A stretch of DNA of 64,000 bases from Chromatiaceae bacterium (GTDB taxonomy: Bacteria > Pseudomonadota > Gammaproteobacteria > Chromatiales > Chromatiaceae): positions 310,001 through 374,000 of the forward strand of contig JACKMX010000002.1 in assembly GCA_024235175.1 (NCBI GenBank). Direction: 5' to 3'. A model generated the notes under the pieces. That model was given only the letters and a program-made list of their open reading frames with translations, was not told the origin of the DNA and made no database searches. Positions 7,590-15,871 of the stretch are shown here, one piece after another (position 1 is the stretch's first letter; each line of letters starts with the position of its first letter). The position numbers and the translations under genes were made by a program.

Positions 7590-9614
7590 TCAGCCGCTTC
7601 CGGAGGGCGGCGCGAACTCCAGCAGCGGTTCGCCTGTCTCCACCGCCTGCCCCGGGCTCACCGAGACACTCTCCACCAGACCTTCTCTTGGCGCAGGGAT
7701 AGCGCTTTCCATCTTCATCGATTCGATGCGCACAAGTTCCTGACCACGGCGAACGTAACTTCCCGCTTCGACGTTGACCGCGACCACCAGCCCCGGCATA
7801 GGGCAGCGCAGATAACTCTCTTCGCTCGCTTCCTTGAGCCGAGGCATGTACGCTGCGAGCTCCCATTCACGCGGGGAGTAGATCTCGAAATTGCGAACTA
7901 TGCCATTATAGGCAGCCTGGATATGGTGCTCCTGGTGGCGGACCCGAAACATATGGTAGTGGCCATTGATTCTGAGTTTCAGGCGGCGGCGGTAGAACTC
8001 AAACGGCGGTGTCACCACCTCATATCCGCCATCGTCCACCCATATGCGCCATCTCTGCGCCTCCCCTGTACTTTCGACCCGGGTTTTGAAGATACCATCG
8101 GACACCTGAACCACATAGTCGTAGCGCCTGCCCAGCAAGCGCTTGCCACCTACCTGCGCGATCATCGGCATCAGCGAGTCGTGAACCAGGCGCTGACGGA
8201 AATGATATATTGTCGTTACGGCGATCACCATTAAGTGGAGGTGTTCCTGCAACGGTGGTTCTTTCGGCCTGCCGCCGTCGAAATGCTCTTCGATAAACCT
8301 TGTGGAAAGGTTGCCCTCAGCAAAAGCGTCATGCGTGATGATGGCGTTGGTAAAGTCGATATTGGTGGTAATGCCGGCCACATGGTAGCTGTTCAACGCC
8401 TGGACCAGTGTTTTTCGCGCCTGCTCGCGATTTTCACCGAAGCCGATAATCTTGGCCAGCAGGGAGTCGTAATGGATATTGATGACACTGCCGGCAGTCA
8501 CTCCGTCATCGACACGCACATTGCGGCCCCTGGGTGCGGCATAGCGGGTGATCATTCCGGTCGTCGGAAAAAAATCGCGGGATGGATCCTCGGCGCAGAT
8601 GCGGGCCTCGATTGCCCAACCCTGCGGCCGCAGCTCCTCCTGTTTCATGGACAGCGGCTCACCGTTCGCCACACGCAGCTGCAGCTCCACCAGATCCACA
8701 CCGAAAACCCACTCGGTAACTGTATGCTCGACCTGCAGCCGGGTATTCATCTCCAGGAAATAGAAACTTTTATCTTCATCCAGGATGAACTCCACCGTAC
8801 CTGCGTTGGTGTATCCGGCCTCCCGCGAGAGGGAGCAGGCAACTTGCCCCATCTGCTGACGCAACTGTTCATCGAGCGCTAACGATGGGCACTCTTCGAT
8901 GACCTTTTGGTAACGGCGCTGCACCGAGCACTCGCGTTCGCCCAAAAAAAACACATTACCGTGTTGATCAGCGATGATCTGGATTTCGATGTGGCGCGGC
9001 CGTGCGATATAGCGTTCTATAAAGATACGGTCGTCGGAGAAGCTTTTCCGGGTCTCGTCCTGGCAGGCCAGCAGTGCGCTGGGGAGTTGCCCGGCATGGT
9101 TTACGATGCGCATGCCGCGGCCTCCGCCGCCGGCGGCGGGCTTGAGCAACAGAGGGAAGCCTACTTGTTCGGCAATGCGCTTCGCCTCGCTCAAATCCGA
9201 CAGCGGCTCATGGTGACCGGGAACCACTGGCACGCCGCAACGGATAGCCAGCGCCTTGGAGGCCATCTTGTCCCCCAACATGGCGATGGCCTCAGGCGGC
9301 GGCCCGATGAAGACCACACCCGCGTCGGTGGCCATTCGAGCGAACTGCGCGTTCTCGGAGAGAAAACCATAGCCCGGATGGATCGCCTGGCAACCACGGC
9401 TCAGAGTGGCTTCGATCAACTTCTCCTTCACCAGATAGGATTGCGAGGCAGGCGCGGGACCGAGAAAAACCGCCTCATCCGCCTCGCGTACATGCGGCGA
9501 ACGAAAATCCACATCGGAGTAGACGGCTACAGTTGCCACACCCAGTTTCCGGCAGGTGCGAATCACCCGCAGTGCGATCTCCCCTCGGTTTGCAATCAGG
9601 ATTTTGTCAAACAT
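7590..9614 (-). CDS. pccA: Acyl-CoA (propionyl/acetyl-CoA) carboxylase, biotin carboxylase-BCCP subunit
   Basis: The 674-residue protein starts with a biotin carboxylase region (MFDKILIANRGEIALRVIRT, then HPGYGFLSENA, an ATP-grasp with PAAGGGGRGMRIV, and FLEMNTRLQVEHTVTE). A linker domain follows, and then a C-terminal biotinyl domain with ESMKM, the biotin-accepting lysine being about residue 634. It carboxylates biotin with bicarbonate and ATP. Together with the carboxyltransferase encoded 9 bases upstream it forms an acyl-CoA carboxylase. Propionyl-CoA is the likeliest substrate from the alpha-subunit length and the pairing, but acetyl-CoA or another acyl-CoA cannot be excluded. Confidence 0.88.
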   Translation of the reverse strand: MFDKILIANRGEIALRVIRTCRKLGVATVAVYSDVDFRSPHVREADEAVFLGPAPASQSYLVKEKLIEATLSRGCQAIHPGYGFLSENAQFARMATDAGVVFIGPPPEAIAMLGDKMASKALAIRCGVPVVPGHHEPLSDLSEAKRIAEQVGFPLLLKPAAGGGGRGMRIVNHAGQLPSALLACQDETRKSFSDDRIFIERYIARPRHIEIQIIADQHGNVFFLGERECSVQRRYQKVIEECPSLALDEQLRQQMGQVACSLSREAGYTNAGTVEFILDEDKSFYFLEMNTRLQVEHTVTEWVFGVDLVELQLRVANGEPLSMKQEELRPQGWAIEARICAEDPSRDFFPTTGMITRYAAPRGRNVRVDDGVTAGSVINIHYDSLLAKIIGFGENREQARKTLVQALNSYHVAGITTNIDFTNAIITHDAFAEGNLSTRFIEEHFDGGRPKEPPLQEHLHLMVIAVTTIYHFRQRLVHDSLMPMIAQVGGKRLLGRRYDYVVQVSDGIFKTRVESTGEAQRWRIWVDDGGYEVVTPPFEFYRRRLKLRINGHYHMFRVRHQEHHIQAAYNGIVRNFEIYSPREWELAAYMPRLKEASEESYLRCPMPGLVVAVNVEAGSYVRRGQELVRIESMKMESAIPAPREGLVESVSVSPGQAVETGEPLLEFAPPSGSG

Positions 9615-9623
9615 GGTTGCACC

Positions 9624-11252
9624 TCACAGTTGGATATTGCCGTGTTTGCGATTCGGCCGTGTCGTCTCTTTGTCTTCCAGAAACTGTAAAGTACGGATCA
9701 GTCGTCCGCGCGTATCCCGGGGAAAGATGACGTCGTCGATGTAGCCCCGCTTTGCGGCGAGGAAAGGATTGACAAAAGTCTTGCGATATTGCTCCTCTTT
9801 TTCCATCAGCGTTGCCGTGGGATCTGCAGAGGATTGGATTTCGCGCCGGTAGATCACCTCTGCGGCTCCGCGCGGTCCGAGTACTGCAATCTCTGCAGTG
9901 GGCCAGGCGTAATGCATATCCGCGCCGATATGCTTGGAATTCATCACCACATGGGCTCCGCCATAGGATTTGCGCACTGTAACCGTAATCCGCGGTACCG
10001 TGGCTTCGGCAAAGGCGTAGAGTAGTTTCGCGCCGTGGCGGATGATTCCCCCATGCTCCTGTTCTGGGCCAGGCATGAAGCCCGGGACATCGACCAGGCA
10101 GATGAGCGGAATATTGAAGGCGTCGCAAAAGCGCACGAAGCGTGCGCCTTTGACCGATGCGTTGTTGTCGAGCACGCCTGCCAGAATCGCGGGCTGATTG
10201 GCGATCAAACCGACGGTCTCGCCTCCCAAGCGGCCGAAACCCACAACCAGGTTGGGCGCGAAACGGGCGTGTACCTCAAGAAACTCCTCCCCGTCGAGAA
10301 TGCTGTCAATGAGTACCCGCATGTTGTACGCCTGGTTGGGATTGAATGGCACCAGATAGTCCAGCGCTGGATCGGTCCGGTCCGGGGGATCACGCAGATC
10401 AAGGATCGGCGGCCGCTGGCGGCTGTTGGACGGCAGATAGTTGATCAACCGGCGGACCTCGCGCAGCAGGAGGATGTCGTTTGGCATAGCGAAATGGGCA
10501 ACACCGCTTTTCGTGGTGTGAACCATTGCCCCGCCCAGTTCTTCTGAGCTGATCTCCTTGTGAATCACGCTCTTCACTACATTCGGGCCGGTGACAAACA
10601 TGTAGGAGGACTCTTCCACCATGAACACGAAGTCCGTCATGGAGGGGCTGTAGACTGCGCCGCCGGCACAAGGGCCCATGATGCAGGAGATTTGCGGGAC
10701 GACACCGCTGGCGTTCACGTTACGGGCAAAGATCTCGCCATAGGCGGCCAGCGCATCGACCCCCTCCTGAATGCGGGCACCGCCGGAATCATTCAGACCG
10801 ATCACCGGTGTACCCACACGCACCGCGTGGTCCATCGCCTTGCGAATCTTCTCCGAATGGGCTTCCCCAAGGGAGCCTCCGAGAACGGTGAAGTCCTGAC
10901 TGAAGACGCAGATCTCCCGGCCATCGATCGTGCCGTGGCCGCTTAGAACACCATCACTGAGATACTCGCGTCCGCCGCCGGGGTGCCCCCCCCGGCCCGA
11001 CTTCAGTGCATCGAACTCCTCGAAAGAACCCTCGTCGAGCAGCAGATTCAGCCGTTCCCGGGCGGTCAGTTTACCTTTGTCGTGCTGTTCCTGAATGCGT
11101 TTGACACCGCCACCCTGGCGAGCCTCGTCACGCATCTGCTGCAGGATCCGCAGGTTGTCATGGGGTGGCCACTCCATGGCGTTACGTTGTTGTAGTTGAT
11201 TCGGTGTGGCCGGGTCTTTTGTTGTCAACCCGTCGTCAGAGCGGCTCGTCAT
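9624..11252 (-). CDS. pccB: Acyl-CoA (propionyl-CoA) carboxylase, carboxyltransferase subunit
   Basis: The 542-residue protein has the crotonase-like carboxyltransferase fold of PccB: TARERLNLLLDEGSFEE, then GLNDSGGARIQEGVDAL, and in the C-terminal half DVPGFMPGPEQEHGGIIRHG and SYGGAHVVM. It transfers the carboxyl group from biotin to the acyl-CoA. The ATG at 11252 is chosen because a strong Shine-Dalgarno (gaggggacag) precedes it; an in-frame extension to 11477 has no family-like sequence. It is the first gene of a two-gene operon. Confidence 0.9.
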   Translation of the reverse strand: MTSRSDDGLTTKDPATPNQLQQRNAMEWPPHDNLRILQQMRDEARQGGGVKRIQEQHDKGKLTARERLNLLLDEGSFEEFDALKSGRGGHPGGGREYLSDGVLSGHGTIDGREICVFSQDFTVLGGSLGEAHSEKIRKAMDHAVRVGTPVIGLNDSGGARIQEGVDALAAYGEIFARNVNASGVVPQISCIMGPCAGGAVYSPSMTDFVFMVEESSYMFVTGPNVVKSVIHKEISSEELGGAMVHTTKSGVAHFAMPNDILLLREVRRLINYLPSNSRQRPPILDLRDPPDRTDPALDYLVPFNPNQAYNMRVLIDSILDGEEFLEVHARFAPNLVVGFGRLGGETVGLIANQPAILAGVLDNNASVKGARFVRFCDAFNIPLICLVDVPGFMPGPEQEHGGIIRHGAKLLYAFAEATVPRITVTVRKSYGGAHVVMNSKHIGADMHYAWPTAEIAVLGPRGAAEVIYRREIQSSADPTATLMEKEEQYRKTFVNPFLAAKRGYIDDVIFPRDTRGRLIRTLQFLEDKETTRPNRKHGNIQL

Positions 11253-11555
11253 ATCTGTCCCCTCGCTTTTTGGTGGATGTAAGCCGATGAGGATTGCCCG
11301 TGGTACGGCCTTCAGACTGCACCTCGGCTGTAATAAATCAGTGTAGGCTAAAAGCTGGCTGTGAACAGACAGGCTAAATCTGAATTTAGAACTTCCGGGG
11401 ACTGGCAGGCATGAGATTTGGTTCTTCCTTGCCTGCGGGAGGCAGCGCCCGATGCCACATTCTGTAGGACCATGCACAACTTTTCATGACTGATTCACGC
11501 AAGCCCAGATTGATTTGTAGGACCACCGATATGTCGTATGACGTATACATATGCA
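11253..11555. other. Upstream region of the carboxylase operon, no gene seen
   Basis: The 300 bases between pccB and the insertion sequence hold no convincing coding region. The carboxylase promoter is expected here but no good -35/-10 pair was picked out. The insertion sequence begins at a TTAA at the far end, so upstream control sequences may have been displaced. Confidence 0.4.
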
Positions 11556-11557
11556 TT

Positions 11558-11633
11558 AACCCATTCATTGCATAAATTCTGACGAAAACGGAATCAACCC
11601 ATTCATTGCATAAATTCTGACGAAAACGGAATC
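11558..11633. repeat. Exact tandem duplication of the IS left end (2 x 38 bp)
   Basis: Two exact head-to-tail copies each begin aacccattcattgcataaat. The inner copy runs into the stop codon of the transposase gene. Only one copy is expected at a normal IS end, so the outer copy may be a leftover of an earlier insertion or a duplicated end. Confidence 0.8.
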
Positions 11634-13230
11634 AAGCTACTTGTTTGAGCACATCCAAATAATGCAACAACTCGGATTTGACAGCTGGATTAACGCTCAT
11701 CGTCAAAGTCAAGGTCCCTTGAGGCCTGGTCAGCCGTCCGGCTCGCTGAATCAGTTGACGCCGCAGAGTGCCGAGCCGTGTAAAGTGCCACAGCGGTGCA
11801 CGTCGTTCAGTGGTAGCGCATTGCTGTTCGTTGGTGAGCATCTGCATTTCCCGGTTGAGGTTATGCACCAACATCGCTGCCAGTACAAACACCTGATTCC
11901 CCGCTTGTCTTCGGGTCGGAACATAGTCCATCTGGGTCTGCGACTTCAACTCAGCGAAAATACCCTCCTGGGCACCGCGGCCGTTGTGATAGCGCAACAC
12001 TTTTCTGGCACTGAGACGCTTATTGGTGATGATCACCTTGAAGTCGTGGCCGTATTCATAGGGGATGAACAGATCCAGTTGAATCGGTTCCTTATACTGT
12101 TTCCGGTTTCCGGTACGGATAAAGAGAAAACGCTGTTTTGTGTGCCATTTTTTAGGTTTCCAGCGGTGCTCGAAAAAATCACATCGATCACCCAAGCGAT
12201 GCCAGCGTTTCCGCCGTTCTATCATGCCCTTGAGTTCGGTGAAACGCTCAAAGGGCACACTGATGCTGAATTCAACGCCTTCGGCATTGAGCATGCCGAT
12301 GATGGCATCCGAGAAGAAGGCGCTATCCATCCGTACTTCAATTTTGGCCCTGGGCAGAACAGCGCGTATTTCCTGGACACATTCCAGGATGAATGCCTGG
12401 GCGCCGTTGGAGTCATGCACATTACCGGGACGATGCCAAACATCGAATACTTGGCCGGTCTGCGCCAATGTGCAGAACAGCGGATAGTAGCTGCGTTGCC
12501 CCTTCTTCTTGCGGTTGAAACCCACCGCCGTGCCTTCGGCGAAACGACCGGTGGCGAGTACCGAGCCGTCGAAATCCAAGGTAATCCGTGCCAGGCCAAG
12601 ATCATCAAGGCGTTGCAGAACCTGTTGCCTGTTGAGTCGGCGCAGCTTGTCCACGCTGCGGCTGTCCATCCCCGCCAGCGTACGGCTGACCGTCGCGACA
12701 TCCGGCAGACGAGCGATTCCCAACAGACGGCGCACCATGGGGTCATCCTTGTAGTAACGCATATCCTGAAGTCGCCGGTATCCCAGCAGAAGATGGACGA
12801 TCAGCAGCAGTACGGTGAGACCATGACCAAAGATTGGGCTGACCTTCAGATGCCGGAAACAGCCCGTGAGTTGTTCTTTCAATCCGAGCCGATTGAACAA
12901 CGCTTGAAACAGGACCAGACCGGCAAAAGAGCTCAGGCGTTGGTCTTCGAATCGAATCTCGGGAATGCGATGTGTTTTGCGATGAACGCTGGCTTTGCTA
13001 CACTTCATCCAAACGGTCTCCGTTGGTTCATTGGTTTGGTGTGGTGCCTCCAATTTTACCAACTCAGGGATCGTTTTTTTATTGCTGAACGCCATTTTGT
13101 CGCATCATTTTTTGGTATTTTCTGGATCGCACTATTGGTGAACTCCAGCTACAAGCGTATGACGTCCAGCACAGCGCGTAGATAAATGGGTTCGCGTAGT
13201 TTTTGACGCATTTTTTATGCAACTAACGGG
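11560..13230 (-). mobile_element. IS1380-family insertion sequence
   Basis: The element of about 1671 bp is flanked by TTAA on both sides (11556-11559 and 13231-13234). Its ends are imperfect inverted repeats: the left end reads CCCattcaTTGCATAAA and the right end, on the opposite strand, CCCgttagTTGCATAAA. The left end is duplicated in tandem: 38 bases at 11558-11595 are repeated exactly at 11596-11633. One transposase gene fills the element. The TTAA could be a target duplication or part of the ends. Confidence 0.75.
11632..13095 (-). CDS. IS1380-family transposase
   Basis: The 487-residue transposase has the N-terminal region and the DDE catalytic core of IS1380-like elements: ITLDFDGSVLATGRFAEGT contains the first Asp, IEVRMDSAFFSDAI the second, and the region RYHNGRGAQEGIFAELKSQT the Glu. 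The length fits the family and no internal stop or frameshift is seen, so the enzyme may be active. The stop codon lies at the junction with the duplicated left end. Confidence 0.88.
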   Translation of the reverse strand: MAFSNKKTIPELVKLEAPHQTNEPTETVWMKCSKASVHRKTHRIPEIRFEDQRLSSFAGLVLFQALFNRLGLKEQLTGCFRHLKVSPIFGHGLTVLLLIVHLLLGYRRLQDMRYYKDDPMVRRLLGIARLPDVATVSRTLAGMDSRSVDKLRRLNRQQVLQRLDDLGLARITLDFDGSVLATGRFAEGTAVGFNRKKKGQRSYYPLFCTLAQTGQVFDVWHRPGNVHDSNGAQAFILECVQEIRAVLPRAKIEVRMDSAFFSDAIIGMLNAEGVEFSISVPFERFTELKGMIERRKRWHRLGDRCDFFEHRWKPKKWHTKQRFLFIRTGNRKQYKEPIQLDLFIPYEYGHDFKVIITNKRLSARKVLRYHNGRGAQEGIFAELKSQTQMDYVPTRRQAGNQVFVLAAMLVHNLNREMQMLTNEQQCATTERRAPLWHFTRLGTLRRQLIQRAGRLTRPQGTLTLTMSVNPAVKSELLHYLDVLKQVA

Positions 13231-13249
13231 TTAATTAGGTAAAATTGCC

Positions 13250-13516
13250 ATGTCAAACCGGTCGGTAATCTCGGTTCACACCAAGTCTGAAACCTCCCAG
13301 CGGCTGGAGGAGTTAGCCACCCTTACACGTAGATCCAAATCGTTTTTAGCCAATAAAGCGATTGAGCTCTATCTTGCCGAAGAGGAGGCATTTGTTACTT
13401 CAGTCCGTCAGGGCATCGCCGATGTCGCGGGTGGCCATTTGTACAGCATTGATGAAATACGTCAGCGGTTGCAGCTTTTTGTGTCAGAGAAGGCTTCTGA
13501 ACAAAACGGCCCATGA
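13250..13516 (+). CDS. Ribbon-helix-helix (CopG/ParD-like) antitoxin
   Basis: The 88-residue protein begins with a short beta strand (SVISVHTKSETSQRLEELA) and two helices (RRSKSFLANKAIELYLAEEE), the pattern of ribbon-helix-helix repressors that serve as antitoxins. The C-terminal tail (VAGGHLYSIDEIRQRL) would bind the toxin. It ends in ATGA, overlapping the start of a broken parE-like gene, so it was once the first gene of a ParD/ParE-type operon. It starts only 20 bases from the IS end, so the element may have replaced its promoter. Confidence 0.8.
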   Translation: MSNRSVISVHTKSETSQRLEELATLTRRSKSFLANKAIELYLAEEEAFVTSVRQGIADVAGGHLYSIDEIRQRLQLFVSEKASEQNGP

Positions 13517-13793
13517 AGCTCCGCTGGTCAGCGCAGTCACTACGTTAACTTGAGGCGATCCTTGCGTACATTGCTACTGATGAACCGGTAGCCGCAATGG
13601 AATTGGGAGAACAGATTCTCTCTTCGGTTGAAACCACACGACCAGACAACCCCTTCGCTGGCCGACTTGGCCGGATTGAGGGTACTCGTATATTGGTAGT
13701 TCACAAACATACATCGTTGTTTACGAGGTCGCTGATGCGATCAATATATTGACGATAAGGCACAGTGCCCGTCTGTGGCCAGATCGGTTGTAG
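13513..13793 (+). pseudogene. Broken ParE/RelE-like toxin gene
   Basis: Read from the ATG at 13513 the protein is MKLRWSAQSLR, then a TAA stop at 13546, then LEAILAYIATDEPVAA and GRIEGTRILVVHK. Homology then moves to another frame at about 13708, giving TYIVVYEVADAINIL and ending RHSARLWPDRL at the TAG at 13793. These pieces in order match the usual ParE toxin (IxxYIA, GRxxGTRE, YIVxYxV, HxAR). One nonsense change and one frameshift inactivate it. Confidence 0.8.
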
Positions 13794-13859
13794 CAGTAAA
13801 GTGATCACAGCACGGTAACCTAACCAACAACCAGGAACGGCAAGTAAGGAAATAGTTGT

Positions 13860-14192
13860 CTACACGATGCCCAGAAAAAGCGCCAGTGAACGGCTGATCT
13901 GAAGCAACTGCTCTTCGCTCACAGCACCAATTCTCTGGCCAACCTTCACGCGCCGGATTGTCATGATTTTATCAACCATGATTTGGGATGTTTTTTTCAG
14001 ACCGTTTTCTGCGTCAGATTCCAGGTCGAGACGGAGCAGCGGCGCTTCCAGAAGCGTGCTGGTAACAGGCAACACTGTCACCGTGGCATGTTCACTGAAA
14101 AGATCGGACTGAACGACGACAGCCGGCTTGGGTTTGCCAAAATCACCCTGCAGTGCGACCGACACGATATCACCCCGCTTCAATCGTTCCAT
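13860..14192 (-). CDS. MazF/PemK-type endoribonuclease toxin
   Basis: The 110-residue protein has the MazF fold signature RGDIVSVALQGDFGKPKPAVVVQSD, split here into RGDIV near residue 6 and KPKPAVVVQSD near 20-30, followed by VTVLPVTST and the late motif VDKIMTIRRVKVGQRIG. MazF enzymes cleave mRNA at short sequences; the conserved Arg in the loop and the Thr/Ser in PVTST are present. The start overlaps the end of the antitoxin gene by 13 bases, so the pair is translated together. The length is normal and the gene appears intact. Confidence 0.88.
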   Translation of the reverse strand: MERLKRGDIVSVALQGDFGKPKPAVVVQSDLFSEHATVTVLPVTSTLLEAPLLRLDLESDAENGLKKTSQIMVDKIMTIRRVKVGQRIGAVSEEQLLQISRSLALFLGIV

Positions 14193-14410
14193 TCACTGAC
14201 ATCCTGGGCGTTTTCTAAAAATTCCATGATGTCCTGTTCACTGGCATGCTCTGAGACCAACCGAGACTGGCGGCGGCACTCCTCCGCAAATCCTGGGGCA
14301 CGGGTATCGGCCACCCAGACCTGAACGGGACGCAAACCCGCTGCCCGCAATTTGTTGCGATAACGTTGCATCTTTTCACTGGGTGTCATTGGTATCGATT
14401 CTGTTGTCAT
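14180..14410 (-). CDS. MazE-like antitoxin (DUF3018 type)
   Basis: The 76-residue protein has the DUF3018 pattern KMQRYRNKLRAAGLRPVQVW, ending with an acidic tail (DIMEFLENAQDVSEWND) that would mask the toxin. DUF3018 proteins are regularly found upstream of PemK/MazF genes. The ATG at 14410 gives the longest version; a second in-frame ATG eight codons in is possible. A palindromic operator candidate lies just upstream. Confidence 0.82.
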   Translation of the reverse strand: MTTESIPMTPSEKMQRYRNKLRAAGLRPVQVWVADTRAPGFAEECRRQSRLVSEHASEQDIMEFLENAQDVSEWND

Positions 14411-14429
14411 CGTTCAATCCAATAAACTG

Positions 14430-14471
14430 GTAACATGTTACTTATCATAATCCTCATCATCAGTTTGTCCA
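14430..14471 (-). promoter_or_regulatory. Promoter and palindromic operator of the mazEF-like pair
   Basis: On the minus strand TGGACA (14471-14466) and TATGAT (14449-14444) are separated by 16 bases. A perfect 12-bp palindrome, gtaacatgttac, at 14430-14441 covers the expected transcript start, where autoregulation by the antitoxin would act. Confidence 0.55.
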
Positions 14472-14663
14472 GGCAAAGAATTAACAAGCTGTAAAGCTAA
14501 AGGCAGTTCGAAAATGGATGATCCAGAATGGTCTGGTCAAACAGGATGATGTAAAAATGCCCTTCCACTAAATAGATCTGCGTAACTATACAGAACTAAT
14601 TCACGCAAGCCCTTCTTAAAACTCAACTCTTGGTACGTTTTCCGTAACGTTAATAACCAACCT

Positions 14664-15023
14664 TCAGGCTGCATCCCGGACTGTTGCATGAATGACGATC
14701 TCGTCAAAGGGCGCCGTGAGCCGACCCCGACCATCCTTATCCAGCAACCCAAGCTCAACGAGATCTTTTGTATCCGTATAAACATTTTTGTAATCACGTC
14801 CAAGCTGTTCCGCCAACTGTCGAGTATTTAATCCCTCGTGCTCCGCCACAAACCGTATGAGCTCCAGTCTCTTCTCTGTAATGGCTGAAAACAGATCTTT
14901 TAGCTTCCCGAAAGCCAGTCGTGGAGTCACCTCTTCTCCAGCCTCAGCGCGCTGCCATGTCTTGGTAAAGGTATCCAGTGCGGTTCGGGGATTCGTGATC
15001 TCTATCTCTATACGCCTCATCAT
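14664..15023 (-). CDS. Winged-helix DNA-binding protein, probable antitoxin of the DUF6516-like partner
   Basis: The 119-residue protein has a helix-turn-helix in its C-terminal half: LELIRFVAEHEGLNTRQLAE, then RDYKNVYTDTKDLVELGLLD, which is the MarR/HVO_A0114-like winged-helix pattern. The N-terminal part carries FTKTWQRAEAGEEVTPRLAF, seen in this group of small regulators. The ATG at 15023 is chosen because it overlaps the upstream stop (ATGATGA) and follows a good Shine-Dalgarno (ggaggtggga). Its placement right behind a small DUF6516-like gene suggests a toxin-antitoxin pair. Confidence 0.78.
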   Translation of the reverse strand: MMRRIEIEITNPRTALDTFTKTWQRAEAGEEVTPRLAFGKLKDLFSAITEKRLELIRFVAEHEGLNTRQLAEQLGRDYKNVYTDTKDLVELGLLDKDGRGRLTAPFDEIVIHATVRDAA

Positions 15024-15310
15024 TCCCACCTCCAACCCGATATTCGGGTGCAATCATTACGAAAATCTTCGATCAGCTTGGCAACCGATACGAAACTATA
15101 TGGCTCTTCATGTTCTCCATAGTGACGATGATCGCCTTTGCTGGTTTCGTTATCGTAGCGCACGATACACTCATTACCGCTTCCGCAGAAAAGCCGATAT
15201 TTCAAGCCATGAGGCCTTTCCTTCGTTTTCATCGGCAATGCCCAAAGAACCATTTCCACAATGATTTCACCTTGCCGGTCTTTGTAGTGGAAAAGCTTTC
15301 GCGCCTTCAT
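15020..15310 (-). CDS. DUF6516-like small protein, possible toxin
   Basis: The 96-residue protein contains VEMVLWALP near the N-terminus, LKYRLFCGSGNECIVRYDNE in the middle, HRHYGEHEEPYSF, and a C-terminal helix KLIEDFRNDC. This layout is that of DUF6516 proteins, proposed toxins encoded next to winged-helix antitoxins. The His-rich GDHRHYG segment could be part of an active site, which is inference. It overlaps the downstream regulator gene by 4 bases. No Shine-Dalgarno is obvious at 15310. Confidence 0.65.
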   Translation of the reverse strand: MKARKLFHYKDRQGEIIVEMVLWALPMKTKERPHGLKYRLFCGSGNECIVRYDNETSKGDHRHYGEHEEPYSFVSVAKLIEDFRNDCTRISGWRWE

Positions 15311-15871
15311 TATGGCATTCTAGACCATAGTTCAAATTAAAGTATACCTGTGAGTGTACACTCTTGGCATCTCTGCCCTCGCCGCCCTCATTGGTCAAGT
15401 ACTTGATGACAAAACGTGCATCTGAGGCAACCCAGTGCTCAGCGTAGTAACTGCGCATGAAATGCATGACTCCCCAGTGCACCTCCTCAAGTGTCAATTG
15501 CTCAGCTTCCACAAGTTTGAGCGCCGAAAGGCGGCCGGTTGATCGGCCAATCTCCAATAGGGCACTCGTATGCCCCATTTTTTGGGCCAAAACCTGGCCG
15601 GAAAAAACGGTAATTTGACCAGTGTTGAACTATGCTGTGCTTACATAAAAAAGGCTCACTATCAACAAGATCATCGCCTGGCTGGGCAGCGTGAACAGCC
15701 TGTCGTGTGATGCAAGGATCGTTCGCATGCCGACCTTTCCGGATTTGAAAATCTCCTGATTAGCATATCGAAGCCACGTCCTATGTTGAACCTGCCTGGC
15801 AGCAACTCCTTGCAGCAGTTCTGCAACTCTCTTCGTCATCAAGGTTGATTTCGCTGATAAGGCTCTTATGT
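15311..15871. other. 561-base stretch with one doubtful minus-strand reading frame
   Basis: A minus-strand frame runs from 15590 into the DUF6516-like gene and ends out of frame with it at 15267. Residues such as ALLEIGRSTGRLSALKLVE and FVIKYLTNEGGEGRDAK look protein-like and the third codon positions look biased. The start would be TTG and its end overlaps the next gene by 44 bases. I do not recognise it; it may be the remains of an older gene. Between 15591 and 15871 nothing convincing was seen. Confidence 0.3.

Noticed and set aside
7551..9689. Several long plus-strand frames opposite the carboxylase alpha gene
   Set aside because: They are shadows caused by high GC; they have no motifs and no ribosome-binding sites.
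11641..13185. Long plus-strand frame of 514 codons opposite the transposase
   Set aside because: It mirrors the transposase gene; the minus-strand frame has clear family motifs and the plus-strand one has none.
11493..14610. A 14-base match (attcacgcaagccc) near 11494 and 14599
   Set aside because: A 14-base match is expected by chance a few times in a window of this size and the flanks do not align.
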